The notes under the pieces were generated by a model. That model was not told the origin of the DNA. It saw only the letters and a program-made list of their open reading frames with translations, and ran no database searches. 64,000 nt of DNA from Eleginops maclovinus (taxonomy: Eukaryota; Chordata; Actinopteri; Perciformes; Eleginopidae). The stretch covers positions 1,922,001 to 1,986,000 of the forward strand of contig NC_086368.1 of assembly GCF_036324505.1 (NCBI RefSeq), read 5' to 3'. This document shows, piece by piece, positions 35,680 through 56,177 of the stretch (positions are counted from its first letter, which is position 1; every line of letters starts with the position of its first letter). The position numbers and the translations under genes were made by a program.

Positions 35680-37940
35680 CAGTGTTTTTCAACCTTTATT
35701 GAACCACGGAACATTTGTTACATTGGAAAAATCTTGCGGCACACCACAAACCAAAAATATTACAAAATGACACTCTGTAGCCTAATACAGTATATTCAAT
35801 TACAATGTAGTTTCTCAATTTGTTTACACTCACTCATTGTGAAACCTGGGCCTGTTTAGATGAACACAAAGCTGATATCATGGCAGGAATTGAAGAAAGT
35901 GACACACGAAGCTCTTCCTCAACATTTCTCAGTCTCTCTCTGTTTTTTGTTTTTATCGCAGTCAGGCTTGAAAAGCTCAGCTCACACAGATATGTTGTGG
36001 AAAATGGGAGCAATGTCAGAACAGCTTTGTTGGCCAGAATGGGGAACTCCTTGGAAGCAGTCAGCCAAAAACTGTCCGAAGGAATATCAGCAAATCTTAG
36101 CTTTAACCCACGATCTTGTTTCAGTTCGTTCCTCCTGCTCCTGTAAAGCCATGTCCTTTCCAACAACTGATGCTGAGCTGTATGGGTCCCTAACCCAGTC
36201 GAGACATTCAGTGGAGGCTGAAGAGAAATAAAATGACAACTTCTCCTCAAGAGTTTCCAAATGTTTATCTATTACCTCGCACAGTGCAGCAGTGTGATCT
36301 TGCCGTTTGTCTGTGAGTGGAACATCTCAAGGTTGGCACTGTGCACATGTTGCCAGAGATGCACCTTTAAATGGAATCCGTTTATTTTATCTGTGCTTGT
36401 AAGCAGGTTTTCATTTTGGCCTTGCGTCCGGATGTTGAGTTCATTCAGATGATGAAATATATCTGCCAGGTATGCCAGCTTTGCACCCCACTCATCACTT
36501 GAAAACAGATTGGAGTAATCAGACCTCTCGTTTGTCAGAAACACCTTAAGTTCCTCCTGCAGCTCATACACACGGGCCAGCACCTTGCCGCGCGACAACC
36601 ATCGGACCTCCGTATGGAGCAATAGGGCTGTATGCTCCACTCCCATTTCCTCACACAAAGATGCAAATATACGACTTTTCAAAGGTCGTTTCTTTACAAA
36701 GTTCACTATGCGCACAACATCATCCAACACAGGACCTAGTTCTGCTGGTAAAGTCTTCGCAACGAGGGCCTCACGGTGCAAAAAACAGTGTGTAGTAATG
36801 AGATCAGTGTTTCTTTCCTTCACTCTGCTAACGAAGCCTTTGGTGCGCCCGACCATGGCTGCAGCTCCATCAGTGCAAACACTTGTGCAATTTTCCCACG
36901 TAAGTCCTCTCTGGTCAAGATATTCCGATGCGACCCGAAAAATGTCTTCCTGTCGTTTTCTCTGGCAGTGTCTTGCAAAATAGGAATTTTTTCTATTGGC
37001 ATCTCCATCCACAAAACGCACATTGGCCAGCAGCTGAGCATGGCCACTAATGTCCATAGACTCATCAAGTTGCAACGCAAATTTCCCACTGATGCGTATC
37101 TTTTCCAAAACATGACTTTCGATGTCTGTAGACATGTCATTAATACGTCTGGCAATTGTGTTATCTGAGAGCGGGACTTTAGCTATGTCTTTAACCGCGT
37201 CAGGGCCGAGCATCTCGTAGACTATGGCTTTGCAGGCAGGTAGTATTAATGTCTCTGCCACAATGTGGGAACTAGGTCACTAGCTTTGAGGGCTTTCTCA
37301 TTTACCTTTGTGGTTTTTCTCATAAAAGTTGCCTGTTTCGCTGTGTTTTCACGCAGGCGAACAAAATAGTCCATCGGCTTGTTAAGAAGCGACGGGTGTT
37401 TAGTGTGGAGATGGCGCTTAAGCTTGCTTGGGACCATGGCACTGTTGGACAGCTTCTCCCCACACACCAAGCATAATGGAGTCAGTGTCGTCTCATCCCC
37501 GGTGAAAGTAAATCCGAACGAAAGATAGCTCTCGTTGTACTGCTGCCTCGAGCTCACCGTCTTTGCTTTCTTTTTACCACCACTTGCACTAGAGCCTTCA
37601 TCTGGGTCAGAATCTTGTCCAGGGCTAAGTTCAGAGTTTGCACTTTTCCTTTTTAAAAACTTCTCCATCCCTGTCACCGCGACCTATCGCAGGCGTCACT
37701 AATTCTCTTGTCTCTAAGAAGGAACGAGGCAATTACATACCTGTTGCCACCCGGACGAATATTACATTACTCTGCCAGTAACTATATTACAGCACAGACA
37801 CTCCACGATGGCATAGGATTTGCAGATAATAATTAATAAATGTTCATTTTAAAAAAAAAATTAAGACTAATGAAGTGCAATTGGATATTTTTTCACGGCA
37901 CACCTGACGATCTCTCACGCACAGTGGTTGAAAATCACTG
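35680..37940 (-). mobile_element. hAT transposon (Charlie/Buster-like), 2261 bp
   Basis: Ends CAGTGTTTTTCAACC and, inverted, CAGTGATTTTCAACC (14 of 15 match). Flanking 8-bp target duplications are TATTAGTG (35672-35679) and TATTAGGG (37941-37948), 7 of 8 matching, with TA in the centre as described for Buster-type hATs. It carries a single broken transposase gene on the - strand and lies between the two Tc1 copies. Confidence 0.92.
35834..37677 (-). pseudogene. hAT transposase (ZBED5/SCAND3-like), three frameshifts
   Basis: Read from 37677 downward. The N-terminal part (143 codons, 37677-37246) has a basic start and a BED-type zinc finger, CLVCGEK with C69 and C72 then [11 protein letters not shown] one-base loss near 37270 moves the frame to a 329-codon part (37261-36272). 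This holds the RNase-H-like core: LDESMD (first Asp), [10 protein letters not shown] (second Asp), the [11 protein letters not shown] motif and [12 protein letters not shown] second one-base loss near 36275 produces stops, and a compensating shift near 36125 restores the frame. The C-terminal dimerisation domain follows with [14 protein letters not shown] (the third acidic residue is probably its Glu) and ends KQAQVSQ at 35834. All domains are present in order, so the copy decayed by small indels rather than deletion. It is related to the transposases that gave rise to host ZBED and SCAND3-type genes. Confidence 0.88.
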
Positions 37941-37948
37941 TATTAGGG

Positions 37949-38626
<678 letters not shown>

Positions 38627-38891
38627 AGTCACAGTTGTGTGAACTCAATACAAGATCAGACTTTTGATAGAAACTGTGATCTACATCCCATATTCCTCCT
38701 GTGGGGTTACACAGTGTAGATCTGATCTTGGAGCACGGTGCTGCACTCGTTTGCATATCAACTAACACAATACAATTTAAAAAAACATATAAATTGAACA
38801 ATAAATCATTTTTAGATATTTGGAAAATGTGTCAGTGATCCTAAACATATCAATTAATAAAACGTTGTATGATAATGTATATGTATGTATA

Positions 38892-40490
38892 CAGTGGGGC
38901 AAAAAATAATTTAGTCAGCCACCAATTGTGCAAGTTCTCCCATTTAAAAAGATGAGAGAGGCCTGTAATTTTATCATAGGTATACCTCAACTATGAGAGA
39001 CAGAATGAGAAAAATAAATCCAGGAAATCACATTGTAGGATTTTTAATGAATTAATTGGTAAATTCCTCGTTAAAATAAGTATTTGGTCACCTACAAACA
39101 AGCAAGATTTCTGGCTCTCACAGACCTGTAACTTCTTCTTTAAGTGGCTCCTCTGTCCTTCACTCGTTACCTGTATTAATGGCACCTTTTTGAACTCGAT
39201 ATCAGTATAAAAGACACCTGTCCACAACCTCAAACAGTCATACTCCAAACTCCACTATGGCCAAGACCAAAGAGCTGTCAAAGGAGACCAGAGACAAAAT
39301 TGTAGACCTGCACCAGGCTGGGAAAACTGAATCTGCAATAGGTAAGCAGCTTGGTGAGAAGAAATCAACTGTGGGAGCAATTATTAGAAAATGGAAGACA
39401 TACAAGACCACTGCTAATCTCCCTCGATCTGGGGCTCCATGCAAGATCTCACCCCGTGGGGTCAAAATGATCACAGAACGGTGAGCAAAAATCCTAGAAC
39501 CACACGGGGGGACCTAGTGAATGACCTGCAGAGAGCTGGGACCAAAGTAACAGAGGCTACCATCAGTAACACACTACGCCGCCAGGGACTTAAATCCTGC
39601 AGTTCCAGACGTGTCCCCCTGCTTATGCCAGTACATGTCCAGGCCCGTCTGAAGTTTGCTAGAGGGCATTTGGATGATCCAGAAGAGGATTGGGAGAATG
39701 TCATATGGTCAGATGAAACCAAAATCGAACTTTTTGGTAAAAACTCAACTCGTCGTGTTTGGAGGAGAAAGAATGCAGAGTTGCATCCAAAGAACACCAT
39801 ACCTACTGTGAAGCATGGGGGTGGAAACATCATGCTTTGGGGCTGTTTTTCTGCAAAGGGACCAGGACGACTGATCCGTGTAAAGGAAAGAATGAATGGG
39901 GCCATGTATCGTGAGATTTTGAGTGAAAACCTCCTTCCATCAGCAAGGGCACTGAAGATGAAGCGTGGCTGGGTCTTTCAGCATGACAATGATCCCAAAC
40001 ACACCGCCAGGGCAACGAAGGAGTGGCTTCGTAAGAAGCATTTCAAGGTCCTGGAGTGGCCTAGCCAGTCTCCAGATCTCAACCCCATAGAAAATCTTTG
40101 GAGGGAGTTGAAAGTCCGTGTTGCCCAGCGACAGCCCCAAAACATCACTGCTTTAGAGGAGATCTGCATGGAGGAATGGGCCAAAATACCAGCACCAGTG
40201 TGTGGAAACCTTGTGAAGACTTACAGAAAACGTTTGACCTCTGTCATTGCCAACAAAGGGTATATAACAAAGTATTGAGATGAACTTTTGTTATTGACCA
40301 AATACTTATTTTCCACAATCATTTGAAAATAAATTCTTTAAAAATCAGACAATGTGATTTCCTGGATTTATTTTCTCATTTTGTCTCTCATAGTTGAGGT
40401 ATACCTATGATAATAATTACAGGCCTCTCTCATCTTTTTAAATGGGAGAACTTGCACAATTGGTGGCTGACTAAATACTTTTTTGCCCCA

Positions 40491-40493
<3 letters not shown>
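38892..40493 (+). mobile_element. Tc1-like transposon, second copy, decayed
   Basis: 1602 bp, flanked by TA (38890-38891, 40494-40495). Same family and orientation as 32821-34423, and nearly identical. The left outer binding-site repeat is altered (ATAATTTAGTCAG instead of AGTATTTAGTCAG), and one base is missing in the transposase gene, accounting for the 1-bp shorter length. It inserted beside what is now a (TA)n tract. Confidence 0.96.
39257..40278 (+). pseudogene. Tc1 transposase with single-base frameshift
   Basis: Identical layout to the 340-residue protein at 33187. Deletion of one A near 39475 (CACAGAACG versus CACAAGAACG) ends the first frame at 39484 after about 75 residues. The remaining frame runs on to 40278 and keeps D, D and E in [15 protein letters not shown] and LNPIENLW. 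Outside the frameshift I count about 13 amino-acid differences from the first copy, including R57, A60 and C62 in the linker. It cannot make full-length transposase unless frameshifted. Confidence 0.94.

Positions 40494-40531
<38 letters not shown>
40494..40531. repeat. (TA)n tract at Tc1 insertion edge
   Basis: 38 bp of TA directly following the second Tc1 element; its first TA is the target duplication. Confidence 0.95.
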
Positions 40532-40967
<436 letters not shown>

Positions 40968-41045
40968 TGATATTGCCTCTCATCCGTCTCTTCAACGCTC
41001 TGGTATTGAGTGTGAGATGTGAGGTGTTTAACTCCATCAGACAGG

Positions 41046-41161
<116 letters not shown>

Positions 41162-41500
41162 GGGCTGAGTGATAGGTGGGATTTCATTATGGACTGAGCA
41201 GTTATATCATCACACTGGAACCACTGTCTCAGCTGCTCACACGGTGACAGCGGCTTTGATCTAAGCTTCTTTTTTTTAAACGACATTCTTCTATCCATTA
41301 CCTAAAATCTAAATCCAGAGTAGCCACTCTTTGTCATACTGCAGAGGGGCCTGTCTAGACTTTACCCAATGATGTTTTTGAAGCGGAATAGTTTCAGAGC
41401 TACTATTTAGTGAATTTCCAGTACAGTCACATTTCCCACTGCTAGTCCTGATATCTTTGCTTTACATGACAGCCTCTGTGTTTGTGACCTCTGACCTGTG

Positions 41501-41700
41501 TTGGACAGTGCTGTAACGTTACTGAGTACATTGACTCAAGAACTGTACTTCAAAGTATGATATTGGGGTACTTTATACTTTATATAAACTAATACATAAA
41601 CTATGATATTATTTCTTTCAACTATCCTAATACAGTTATGTGAAATCTTTTGACAGAATACATTTAATCACAGTCAAAGTTTGAGTTATTTCAGTGTCTC
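41501..41700. mobile_element. MITE remnants: 'GTACT' repeat and family A half copy
   Basis: 41501-41590 resembles widespread fish repeats with CTGTAACGTTACTGAGTACA and CAAGAACTGTACTTCAA. 41599-41696 is the right half only of palindromic MITE family A (ATATTATTTCTTTCAACT, CCTAATACAGTTATGTGAAA, ending TTATTTCAGTG). The left half is missing. Confidence 0.6.
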
Positions 41701-42033
41701 GTGTGGATCTGTAAGTTGGCCTCAGGCTCCTCACCTCAGCGGAGAAGTTTGTGAAAGCTGTGAACTTTGCACACTGGGTCTCTGAGGTCCAACATGCAGA
41801 TTGATAATCTGCTGAGTATACAACAAGAGGAATAACCCGTTTTATCTTAATGACATAATGAAGCAGTTATAAATTAAAGCGGATGGGGGGCCTCTACATA
41901 CGCCTAGCATGGCTTTTTGGCTTTTATCTGGTCCCTCAAGTAGCCATGTTACGCCATCATGCAGCTTCTGAGGAAGAGACACATCATTAGAGAGTGAGCC
42001 TATGATTCACAAACTGTGGCAAAGGACTGCCTC

Positions 42034-45088
<3,055 letters not shown>

Positions 45089-45711
45089 GCCAGCTCATAA
45101 AGTCCTGTAGTGAACCCGGAAATGTTGAGTACCCCAAAGTTTGATGTTAGAAATGCATGGGTCCCCAGCACATAGAAACTGTCGGGTGCTAGCATGTTAG
45201 CATAAGTGCTTGGCCAATTTAGACAATTTTGGAGTGAAAGTGGGGGTTACTGAGGATGCTGAGTCCATTTCTGACATTTTCAGATCAAAAATTGCAATAT
45301 TTGTACTCGTTTGATGTTGATAATCTTTGGGGTTGATTTTGAAGATTTCGATTGGACAGATTACTTAGTTATTTGAAAAAAAACTTTCACAGTAGACATA
45401 AACATTTTCATCTTGTGCTCTCTATATCCAATATCCAAAAACTACTCATGGTAGCCAAAATCAGCCCACAGAGGGTAAACATAAGGCCATTTTTGATCTT
45501 GAAAATGTTAGAAATACATTCAGCATTTTCAATAACCCCCAAACCACTGTCCAAATATTAAAGGTATTCTGATAATGCTAATTAATACAATTCAGGATGA
45601 TTTTGCTAATTTCCCAACATATGCTGGATTCTGGCAGTTTATATGTGCTGGGGACCGATACGTTACATAAGAGTCCGGGGTTCTCAACATTACAGGGTTC
45701 ACTATGCTGGC
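45089..45711. mobile_element. Non-autonomous element, family B copy 1 (about 620 bp)
   Basis: The left end runs GCCAGC... GTGAACCCGG...ATGTTGAG...GTCCCCAGCACATAGAAACT. The right end carries the inverse, with AGTTTATATGTGCTGGGGAC and TCAACATTACAGGGTTCAC then GCTGGC. The inverted ends are about 90 bp, diverged. The interior has no transposase. A second copy is at 61164-61743. Confidence 0.8.
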
Positions 45712-46002
45712 AACTAGACTAATAGCCTTTGTTTAGGCATTAACTCTGGAAGACCCTGCTCATCATGACATCATAATGCATCCCTGTAATGTTACATGGC
45801 ACATTTCCCTTTCTCCATCCTGACACTTACTTTTGTTCAACTGGGGAAAAGAAAGCAACCTAATTCAATATTCACTCCTAGACTTCAATTAAATGAGAGA
45901 TAATTGCCGGGCGGAAGGCGACTCAGCTTGATGCAATAGGTGCTAATCCATTCACCATCCTACATGACGCAAGAAAACTGTAACTTGTGTGGGGTTTGAT
46001 CT

Positions 46003-46041
<39 letters not shown>

Positions 46042-48863
46042 CTTTTACCTTTCCTTAAATCTTCAGATCTCTCCTCTCCTTGTCAGTCGGTGGTTTTGTT
46101 GATTGCATCATTATATCATTAGGCGAACTGATCAGGTTTAGTAACACATTTTGTAAGCCGAAAACATGTATAAAAATCTAGTATAAATTACATTCCATAT
46201 CTTCAGTATTTCATAGAAAGCTTCCAAACATCAACTACTCTCAGTTATAACATTTGTAGTGATATGTGAAAATAATGGTGAAAAACACCAGAGTGTCTGT
46301 TAAAGACAGACGACTTCAATCAGACTGGAAGAGCTGAGGCACACTACATCAACCCTGGAGTAGTTATTCAGTGTTTATGCAGCTAGCACTTCTAATTACA
46401 GTTTTACAGTGTGAGAGATCTCCGTTGAATGTGTCCCTCAGCTTCACAGACCTTTACAGTGGGTTTCAGCTCATCGTTCACTGTGATGGTATCAGCTGAT
46501 CCAGAGAAAAGCTCTGGAAACTGTTGGTACACTTCATGCTTCATTACTTCAATTTAAATTTTTTTAAATGATTTGCATACAAAGCAAACATAGGTACATA
46601 AATCAACTATGTAACTGTTGACAACTCCAAGATGAAATAAAAGTAATAATAATAATACAAATAAAGGAATGGATACAATATCAATACTAGAAATCTTCAT
46701 TATAGTGTTCTATACTTTACTCATTTCTCCCATCTTTCCTCAAAGACATGCATCTGGTTTCTAATTTTCATAGTTGTTTTCTCTATTCCATAGATTTGAT
46801 TTATTCTTCCATTGTGAGTTCATTAAAAGTCTATCTTTGTTGTGAAACCTGAAGTATTCTGTAAAGCCTTACGATGCAGGAAAAGCTTTCGAAAAATTAA
46901 AAGGTTGAGGAGTTACTTATCAAATGTTTATGTACTCATCACTTTTGGTCAATGATGAATTGCTTAAGATTTTTTATCAAAACTGCTTCCAGCTAGTTCA
47001 GATGAGGATGTGCCGCACTTCCAAGTTTCAGAGCTGCAGACTCAAAAACTGCTCTTCATTTATTCATGAAGTTAATCCTTTCAGATGAATTCACTTTTAA
47101 CCAGCGTTTACAGGGCATCCTAACGGAGTCACAAACCATGGTAAACGTAAATGATTTACCATAGTAAAGCTATGGGGCTAGGGTTTGGAAAGCCCTGTAC
47201 GTTATACCTGTTTCTATTAGCTGCAGCGCTACACCCAGCCCAACAAACCAGCAACAGTCAGTACATCAGGCGGGATCAGGACAGACATCAGAAACAGTAT
47301 TGGCTGCTCTAAGCAGATTGCGCTTTCAAAGACATACTGATTAGATTTGAAAACCCGACAGTCAGACTTTTAACTCCCAATTAAGCCACATTTGTACTGA
47401 GTGCAAGGCTTAACTGAGTTGTTTGACTAAACAGTGTCTACTGAATGACTGCACAATAATGCTTGCCTAATTAAAGCAGCCACTTAACCACAGGAGCTGT
47501 GAAAAAACACACCCGCCACTCCTAATAGGGCGCATTCATGGGTCTGAAAGCTGGAGCTTTGTGCAACATCTGCCATATTGTCACTTTCTTGAATGCCGCG
47601 CAGTGTGCATTAGCTCATGGCGCTTTTATGTGCCTAAACGGCTCCATTGAGAGACTGAAAATCACTTGTCCAAGGCTGCAGAGGACAACAGAAACCAGAC
47701 AATGGACACACGGTGCAGGGACTGTTTCTTCCTGTGTGCCCCCCCGTTGGTCCTGGTTGTGTTCGTCCTAAATGGATTGAGTTTTTTTGGTTTTTAATAT
47801 GCTTATGGAAGAAGAACACGTATAATAGTCTCCTCCTGTGTAGATCTAGTTTGTGAACCCATCCTGTCCTGAGTGTGTACAGCGGCCACAGGGTCTATCA
47901 GAGAAGAGGGTGGAGCAGATCTGGGGGCCAAATGAGCGAGTGCAGCCCTCACAACATGTCAGTGCATCAAACGCGTTGACATTTTAGATGGGCTCATTCT
48001 GACAATAAAGAGGCCCGCAGGACGAGCATGTACTGTATCTGTGAATATTGAAATGTCACATGAGAAGATGGTGAGTTATGGAGAAAAGGGCCGTTTCAGG
48101 GAGAGCATGACGGAGCAGCAGATGCCTTTGGTTTGCTCTCAGATTCTGCAAAGCGACATCTGTTATGGATTGTTTCTAACGCACTGACCTTCAAGCCTAC
48201 TTAGGAAAGAGAAGAGAAGAGATAAAGAAGAGTACGTCTCATTTCTCTCTCCTCGCCTCTCATCCTTGGTAAATGCACAAGATGGCATGGGACATTTTTT
48301 TCCCCTTCCCTTTTTCACAGGAAGGTGATGCCAACAAATCACCCCTGCCATCCTACAGCAATCATCTGGAACATTACTAAAGATCACCCACACTTCCTTG
48401 CTCTGAATACTTATTGGGAGGACCCGTGCCTTCTGGGTGAAGTTCAGTATGCACGCCTCTGTACTCCATCAGCCTGTCATTTAAGTCGCAGCTGAAACTA
48501 GAAGCCTTCTCAGTGGCACTCAGCGGAGCATCATGTATAGAGAGTGGAGATGGCTGAAAAACATTTCACTGAGTGCACACTACATCATTGCCTGCCTGCA
48601 CCACTGCTGCACCAGATCTAGCTTTCAGATTTACTGAGATTCATGTCATCTGTCAGAGACATCTGTGTGATTATTAGACTGATTTCATTCATGGAAGAAG
48701 CTTTGCGGACTGTTTAAGAATACCTTGCAATATAAGCATACTGCACTGATTTAGAATGGTAATGCTGAAAAGTGGCGAGATCAAATCAATAGGAGGAAGA
48801 CTTAAAAAAAACATTAAAGATCATTCCAATTATTAACCATCAGACAAATAGACAAAACATCAC
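45712..48863. other. Intronic DNA, no gene seen
   Basis: A CA tract lies at about 46006-46037. The segment near 45895-45970 (GGGCGGAAGGCGACTCAGCTTG) is less AT-rich and may be constrained, but this is composition only. No exon recognised. Confidence 0.4.
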
Positions 48864-48865
48864 AA

Positions 48866-49999
48866 CATGTACTTTACTCAAGTAAAAGTACAGATATTCA
48901 TGTTTAAAAATACTCTGGTAAAAGTCGAAGTACTGACTACACTTCTTTATTAAAGTAAAAGTAAAGAAGTATCAGCTTCGAAATGTACTCAAGTCAAAAG
49001 TACCGATAACTACCAACTGTTTCGTAGAGTACCTGGTGAATGGACCTCACTTGATATTAATAGAACCTTAAAGATCTTCCATTTCAAATTGTAATAATGT
49101 CATTGTTAGCTAATGAAAGTTTCAACGGTGAACAACCACCATTCAGAACACAAGCAAAGAAAACCAGCGTGGGGACAGGTACAAAAGCCAAAAGCTCCTG
49201 GATTTTGGGTCGACACAATTCTCATCGCATTCCCCATGATTGGTTCTGTGCGCCGATAATATCTCCGCTGCTCTCTGTAGTTTCACTAAGTTCCTCCCCC
49301 TTCTCTGCCGCTTCCGCTTCTACCCTTACGTCCGCCATTATTCTGCCAGCTCAGGTTCTGGTACTGGCTGGATACTTTGGGATAATAAGGCGCTGCAGTT
49401 GCTTCCGGTTCAGAGGATGATGGGAATAGACTCGAGTTCTTATTGGTCCCTCTTCTTTACAGAACACCAGGAAATGATGGATACACAGATCGTGTTCAAA
49501 TCATTTTCAGAACCGGCTGGTTATTTTAGTTTGAATCTGCGTTTGGTGGCCTGATCATTATTATTCAGAGTCATTGTGTGCCTATTGATTTGAACACGAT
49601 CTGTGTATCCATCATTTCCTTAGTGAAAATACTGAGAGCAGCGGAGATATTCATCTCCCTCACCAATGGCCATACATGAGAGAGATGTTTGCTATTATCG
49701 CCGCACATAACCATTCATGATGAATGCGATGCGAATTGTGTTGACCCAAAGCCCAGGAACCATTGGCTTTTTATACCAGTCCCCACGCGGGTTTTCTTTG
49801 CTTGTGTTCTAAATGGTGGTTGAAATTTGAAATGGAAGATCTTTGAGGTTCTATTAATATAAAGTCAGGTCCAGTTACCAAAACAGTTGGTAGTTATCGG
49901 TACTTTTGACTTACATTTCAAAGCCGATACTTCTTTACTTTTACTTGAGTACAGAAGTTTAGTCAGTACTTTTACTTGAGTAAAGGATGTGTGTACTTA
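48866..49999. mobile_element. Fold-back element, about 1.1 kb
   Basis: The left end (TACTTTACTCAAGTAAAAGTAC) is matched by inverted sequence near 49960-49990. Long inner arms also pair: AAAAGTACCGATAACTACCA near 48998, CCACCATTCAGAACACAAGC near 49136, GGGTCGACACAATTCTCATC near 49206, and their inverted matches between 49620 and 49930. A separate inner pair, ATGATGGATACACAGATCGT (about 49476) and its inverse (about 49595), lies nearer the centre. About 180 bp at 49290-49470 is unpaired. No transposase is seen. Confidence 0.82.
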
Positions 50000-50666
<667 letters not shown>

Positions 50667-51034
50667 AGTGTGTTCTGCTGGGTGGTAGGTGGTGGTGATG
50701 GGTAATAGGTGGGTGGCTGGAGGGGGAGGAGTGTGTGAGTGGCATCCGATAGCTCAGCCTGCCTGTCTGTCTATACACGATCAATGAGCTGGAGAAAGCT
50801 GAGGAGGAAGGTGAGGAGGAAGGGCGGAGGAAGGGCGTGAGGAGGCGAGGTGCTTTTGGAAGTGAGGTCTGCCTGCAAGGGCCGTCGTGTGTGTGACATT
50901 AAAGAGCTCTGTGAGCTATCTGTAGCTGCCGCGCTAACTCTGTCTCCCCCATCCTCCAAGCAGGCTTTGCCTCCCAGTGTTTCTGCTTCATAGATGATGA
51001 TGTGCCTAGTTGGGCTTCATTGCATCTCTCTTCC

Positions 51035-51037
<3 letters not shown>

Positions 51038-51078
<41 letters not shown>
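51038..51078. repeat. (GT)n microsatellite
   Basis: About 41 bp of GT. Confidence 0.96.
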
Positions 51079-51080
<2 letters not shown>

Positions 51081-52160
51081 ACTTACTGTCTTTCTCTGCC
51101 CTTGGCCAAGGCTCCAGAAAACATGAAGTCATGCTGGGCGGACTCCATGAGCGAGTGATTTCTCTCTGCTTTGGTCTGATCGACATCCAGCCAGCCACAA
51201 AAGCCTGCCATCTCTTTCCGCTTTCACCCCCCTCCTCCTACTTGTTCCCCTCACTACAGCCTGCACTTTCCCCTTCCTCCCCTTCAACCGTCTCTCTTAA
51301 CTCTTCTTTCTTTCTTTACTTTTTTAAACTCCTTTTCCCCTGCTTTACCGCCCTAATCCTTTATCTTCATGACCTCACCCTCTGTCTCACTCCTCTTAAC
51401 CTCAATCCTTCTCTTTTTTTTCGGCTTGCAAGGGCCCAATGACTGTCCAGCTGAACTTAAGTCCAGAAACGTATATCAAAAACTCTCATTTATGAGAATT
51501 AGTTATCCGTGATCCACAGAAGAAAAAAGGTAATGTGTTGGGTCCTCTTACTTTTGCTCTAGTACCATCATTTTAAATTGTTCAATTATTTCCAGTGAGA
51601 TGTCACGCAGCAAAGTGGACATCTTAAGCCTTGTACTCATTTTGTACTAACTCACTTCACTGAACAACATGTTACTATACTAGGTTTTATAATAAACCAG
51701 AAGTAAAATTGATAGTTCAAGAGCCCACGTGACTTAATAGTTCATTTGTTTGCGAAGGTTGGTGCTCTTTGTTTTTCTTAGTATCCCCAAAACTGTGCAT
51801 ATCACATTATTATTATTTTGCAAATAATAATAATGTGATATGATCATCCACTGAATTTCACTGAAATGATACTTAATTTGATCATAATGATGGCTGATGG
51901 CTGAAATTTCATTTCAGACAATTCTTACATCACCACATCGTCCCCACACAGGGAAACACAATCCCCCCTCCCCCCTTAGCTTCCAGTGCCAGGGTATCTA
52001 GTTATCCACCAGCAGACTGCAGGACGACCATTACCCCCCCCCCCACACACACACACACACACACACACAGACAGACACCCGGACTCTGCCAGCCAGCTAT
52101 TGCAGGACAGCTGGTACGATAAAGCAGCCCCACACCGGAGGTGGAGTTAAGGCAAGCGTC

Positions 52161-52164
<4 letters not shown>
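51079..52164. other. Intronic, pyrimidine-rich DNA
   Basis: 51200-51430 is strongly C/T-rich, which leaves a long open + frame (51002-51442) with Leu/Ser/Pro-rich content that I regard as non-coding. A C run plus AC tract lies at about 52034-52069. Confidence 0.45.
51798..51842. repeat. Perfect 21-bp inverted repeat, 3-nt loop
   Basis: CATATCACATTATTATTATT plus one T pairs exactly with the following arm; the loop is TGC. AT-rich, likely a cruciform-prone site. Confidence 0.93.

Positions 52165-52237
<73 letters not shown>
52165..52237. repeat. (GT)n microsatellite
   Basis: About 73 bp of GT. Confidence 0.97.
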
Positions 52238-52240
<3 letters not shown>

Positions 52241-52344
52241 TGGTGGATGTCCTTCAGCACTAAGAGTATTGGAGGGACATGTAAAGAATGCTAATGAAGT
52301 GAATCACCAGACTGACTCGGCCAGCCTTGGCATATATACACTGT

Positions 52345-52350
<6 letters not shown>

Positions 52351-52435
<85 letters not shown>

Positions 52436-52462
52436 TGTGTCTGTGTCTGTGTGTCTCTGTGT
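52351..52462. repeat. (GT)n microsatellite with CTGTGT tail
   Basis: About 84 bp of GT followed by several CTGTGT units. Confidence 0.97.
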
Positions 52463-52843
52463 GTATGTTCTCCCATGCATTTGAACACCCTGATGTTCGC
52501 TCCCTCAATTCAAGAGAAAAGAGAGCAAGTGAGAAGTGGGCGAGCCAAGGTTAAGCACAGCACACAGTGATGGGCTGTGCATTTTAATTAAGGCTTGAGC
52601 AAACACTCTGCAATTCCCCTAAATGGTCCCTGTGATGGATGACAGGAACCAGTGTTGTCTATTTTTCTTCTCAAGAGGAACTTTTGTGCGAGCGGCAGTG
52701 TGTTTGGACACAAAAGGCCAGGCCAGCCAGAGTCCCCGCTCTGTAAGCTTTATTGACTCCTGGCACTACATGCAGAGGAGAGTGTTAGAGAGAAAATGAG
52801 TTACCTCGGTACACATCCCCAATGCATCTGCTATGCACCTTCA

Positions 52844-55778
<2,935 letters not shown>

Positions 55779-55827
55779 ATCATTATTATTATCATTATTA
55801 TCATTATTAGTATTATTATTATTGTTA

Positions 55828-55903
<76 letters not shown>

Positions 55904-56144
55904 CATTATTAATATTATTATTATTATTATTATCATTATAATTATAATTATAATTATTATAATTATATTATCATTATTATTATTATTATCATTATTAATA
56001 TTATTATTATTATTAATATTATTTTATTATTATTATTATTATTATTATTATCATTATAATTATTATTATTATTATTATTATCATTATAATTATAATTATT
56101 ATAATTATTATTATCATTATTATTATTATTATTATTATTATTTA

Positions 56145-56177
<33 letters not shown>

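Noticed and set aside
51002..51442. 146-codon Leu/Ser/Pro-rich frame
   Set aside because: It reads through a GT array and a C/T-rich stretch; stop codons are depleted by composition, not selection.
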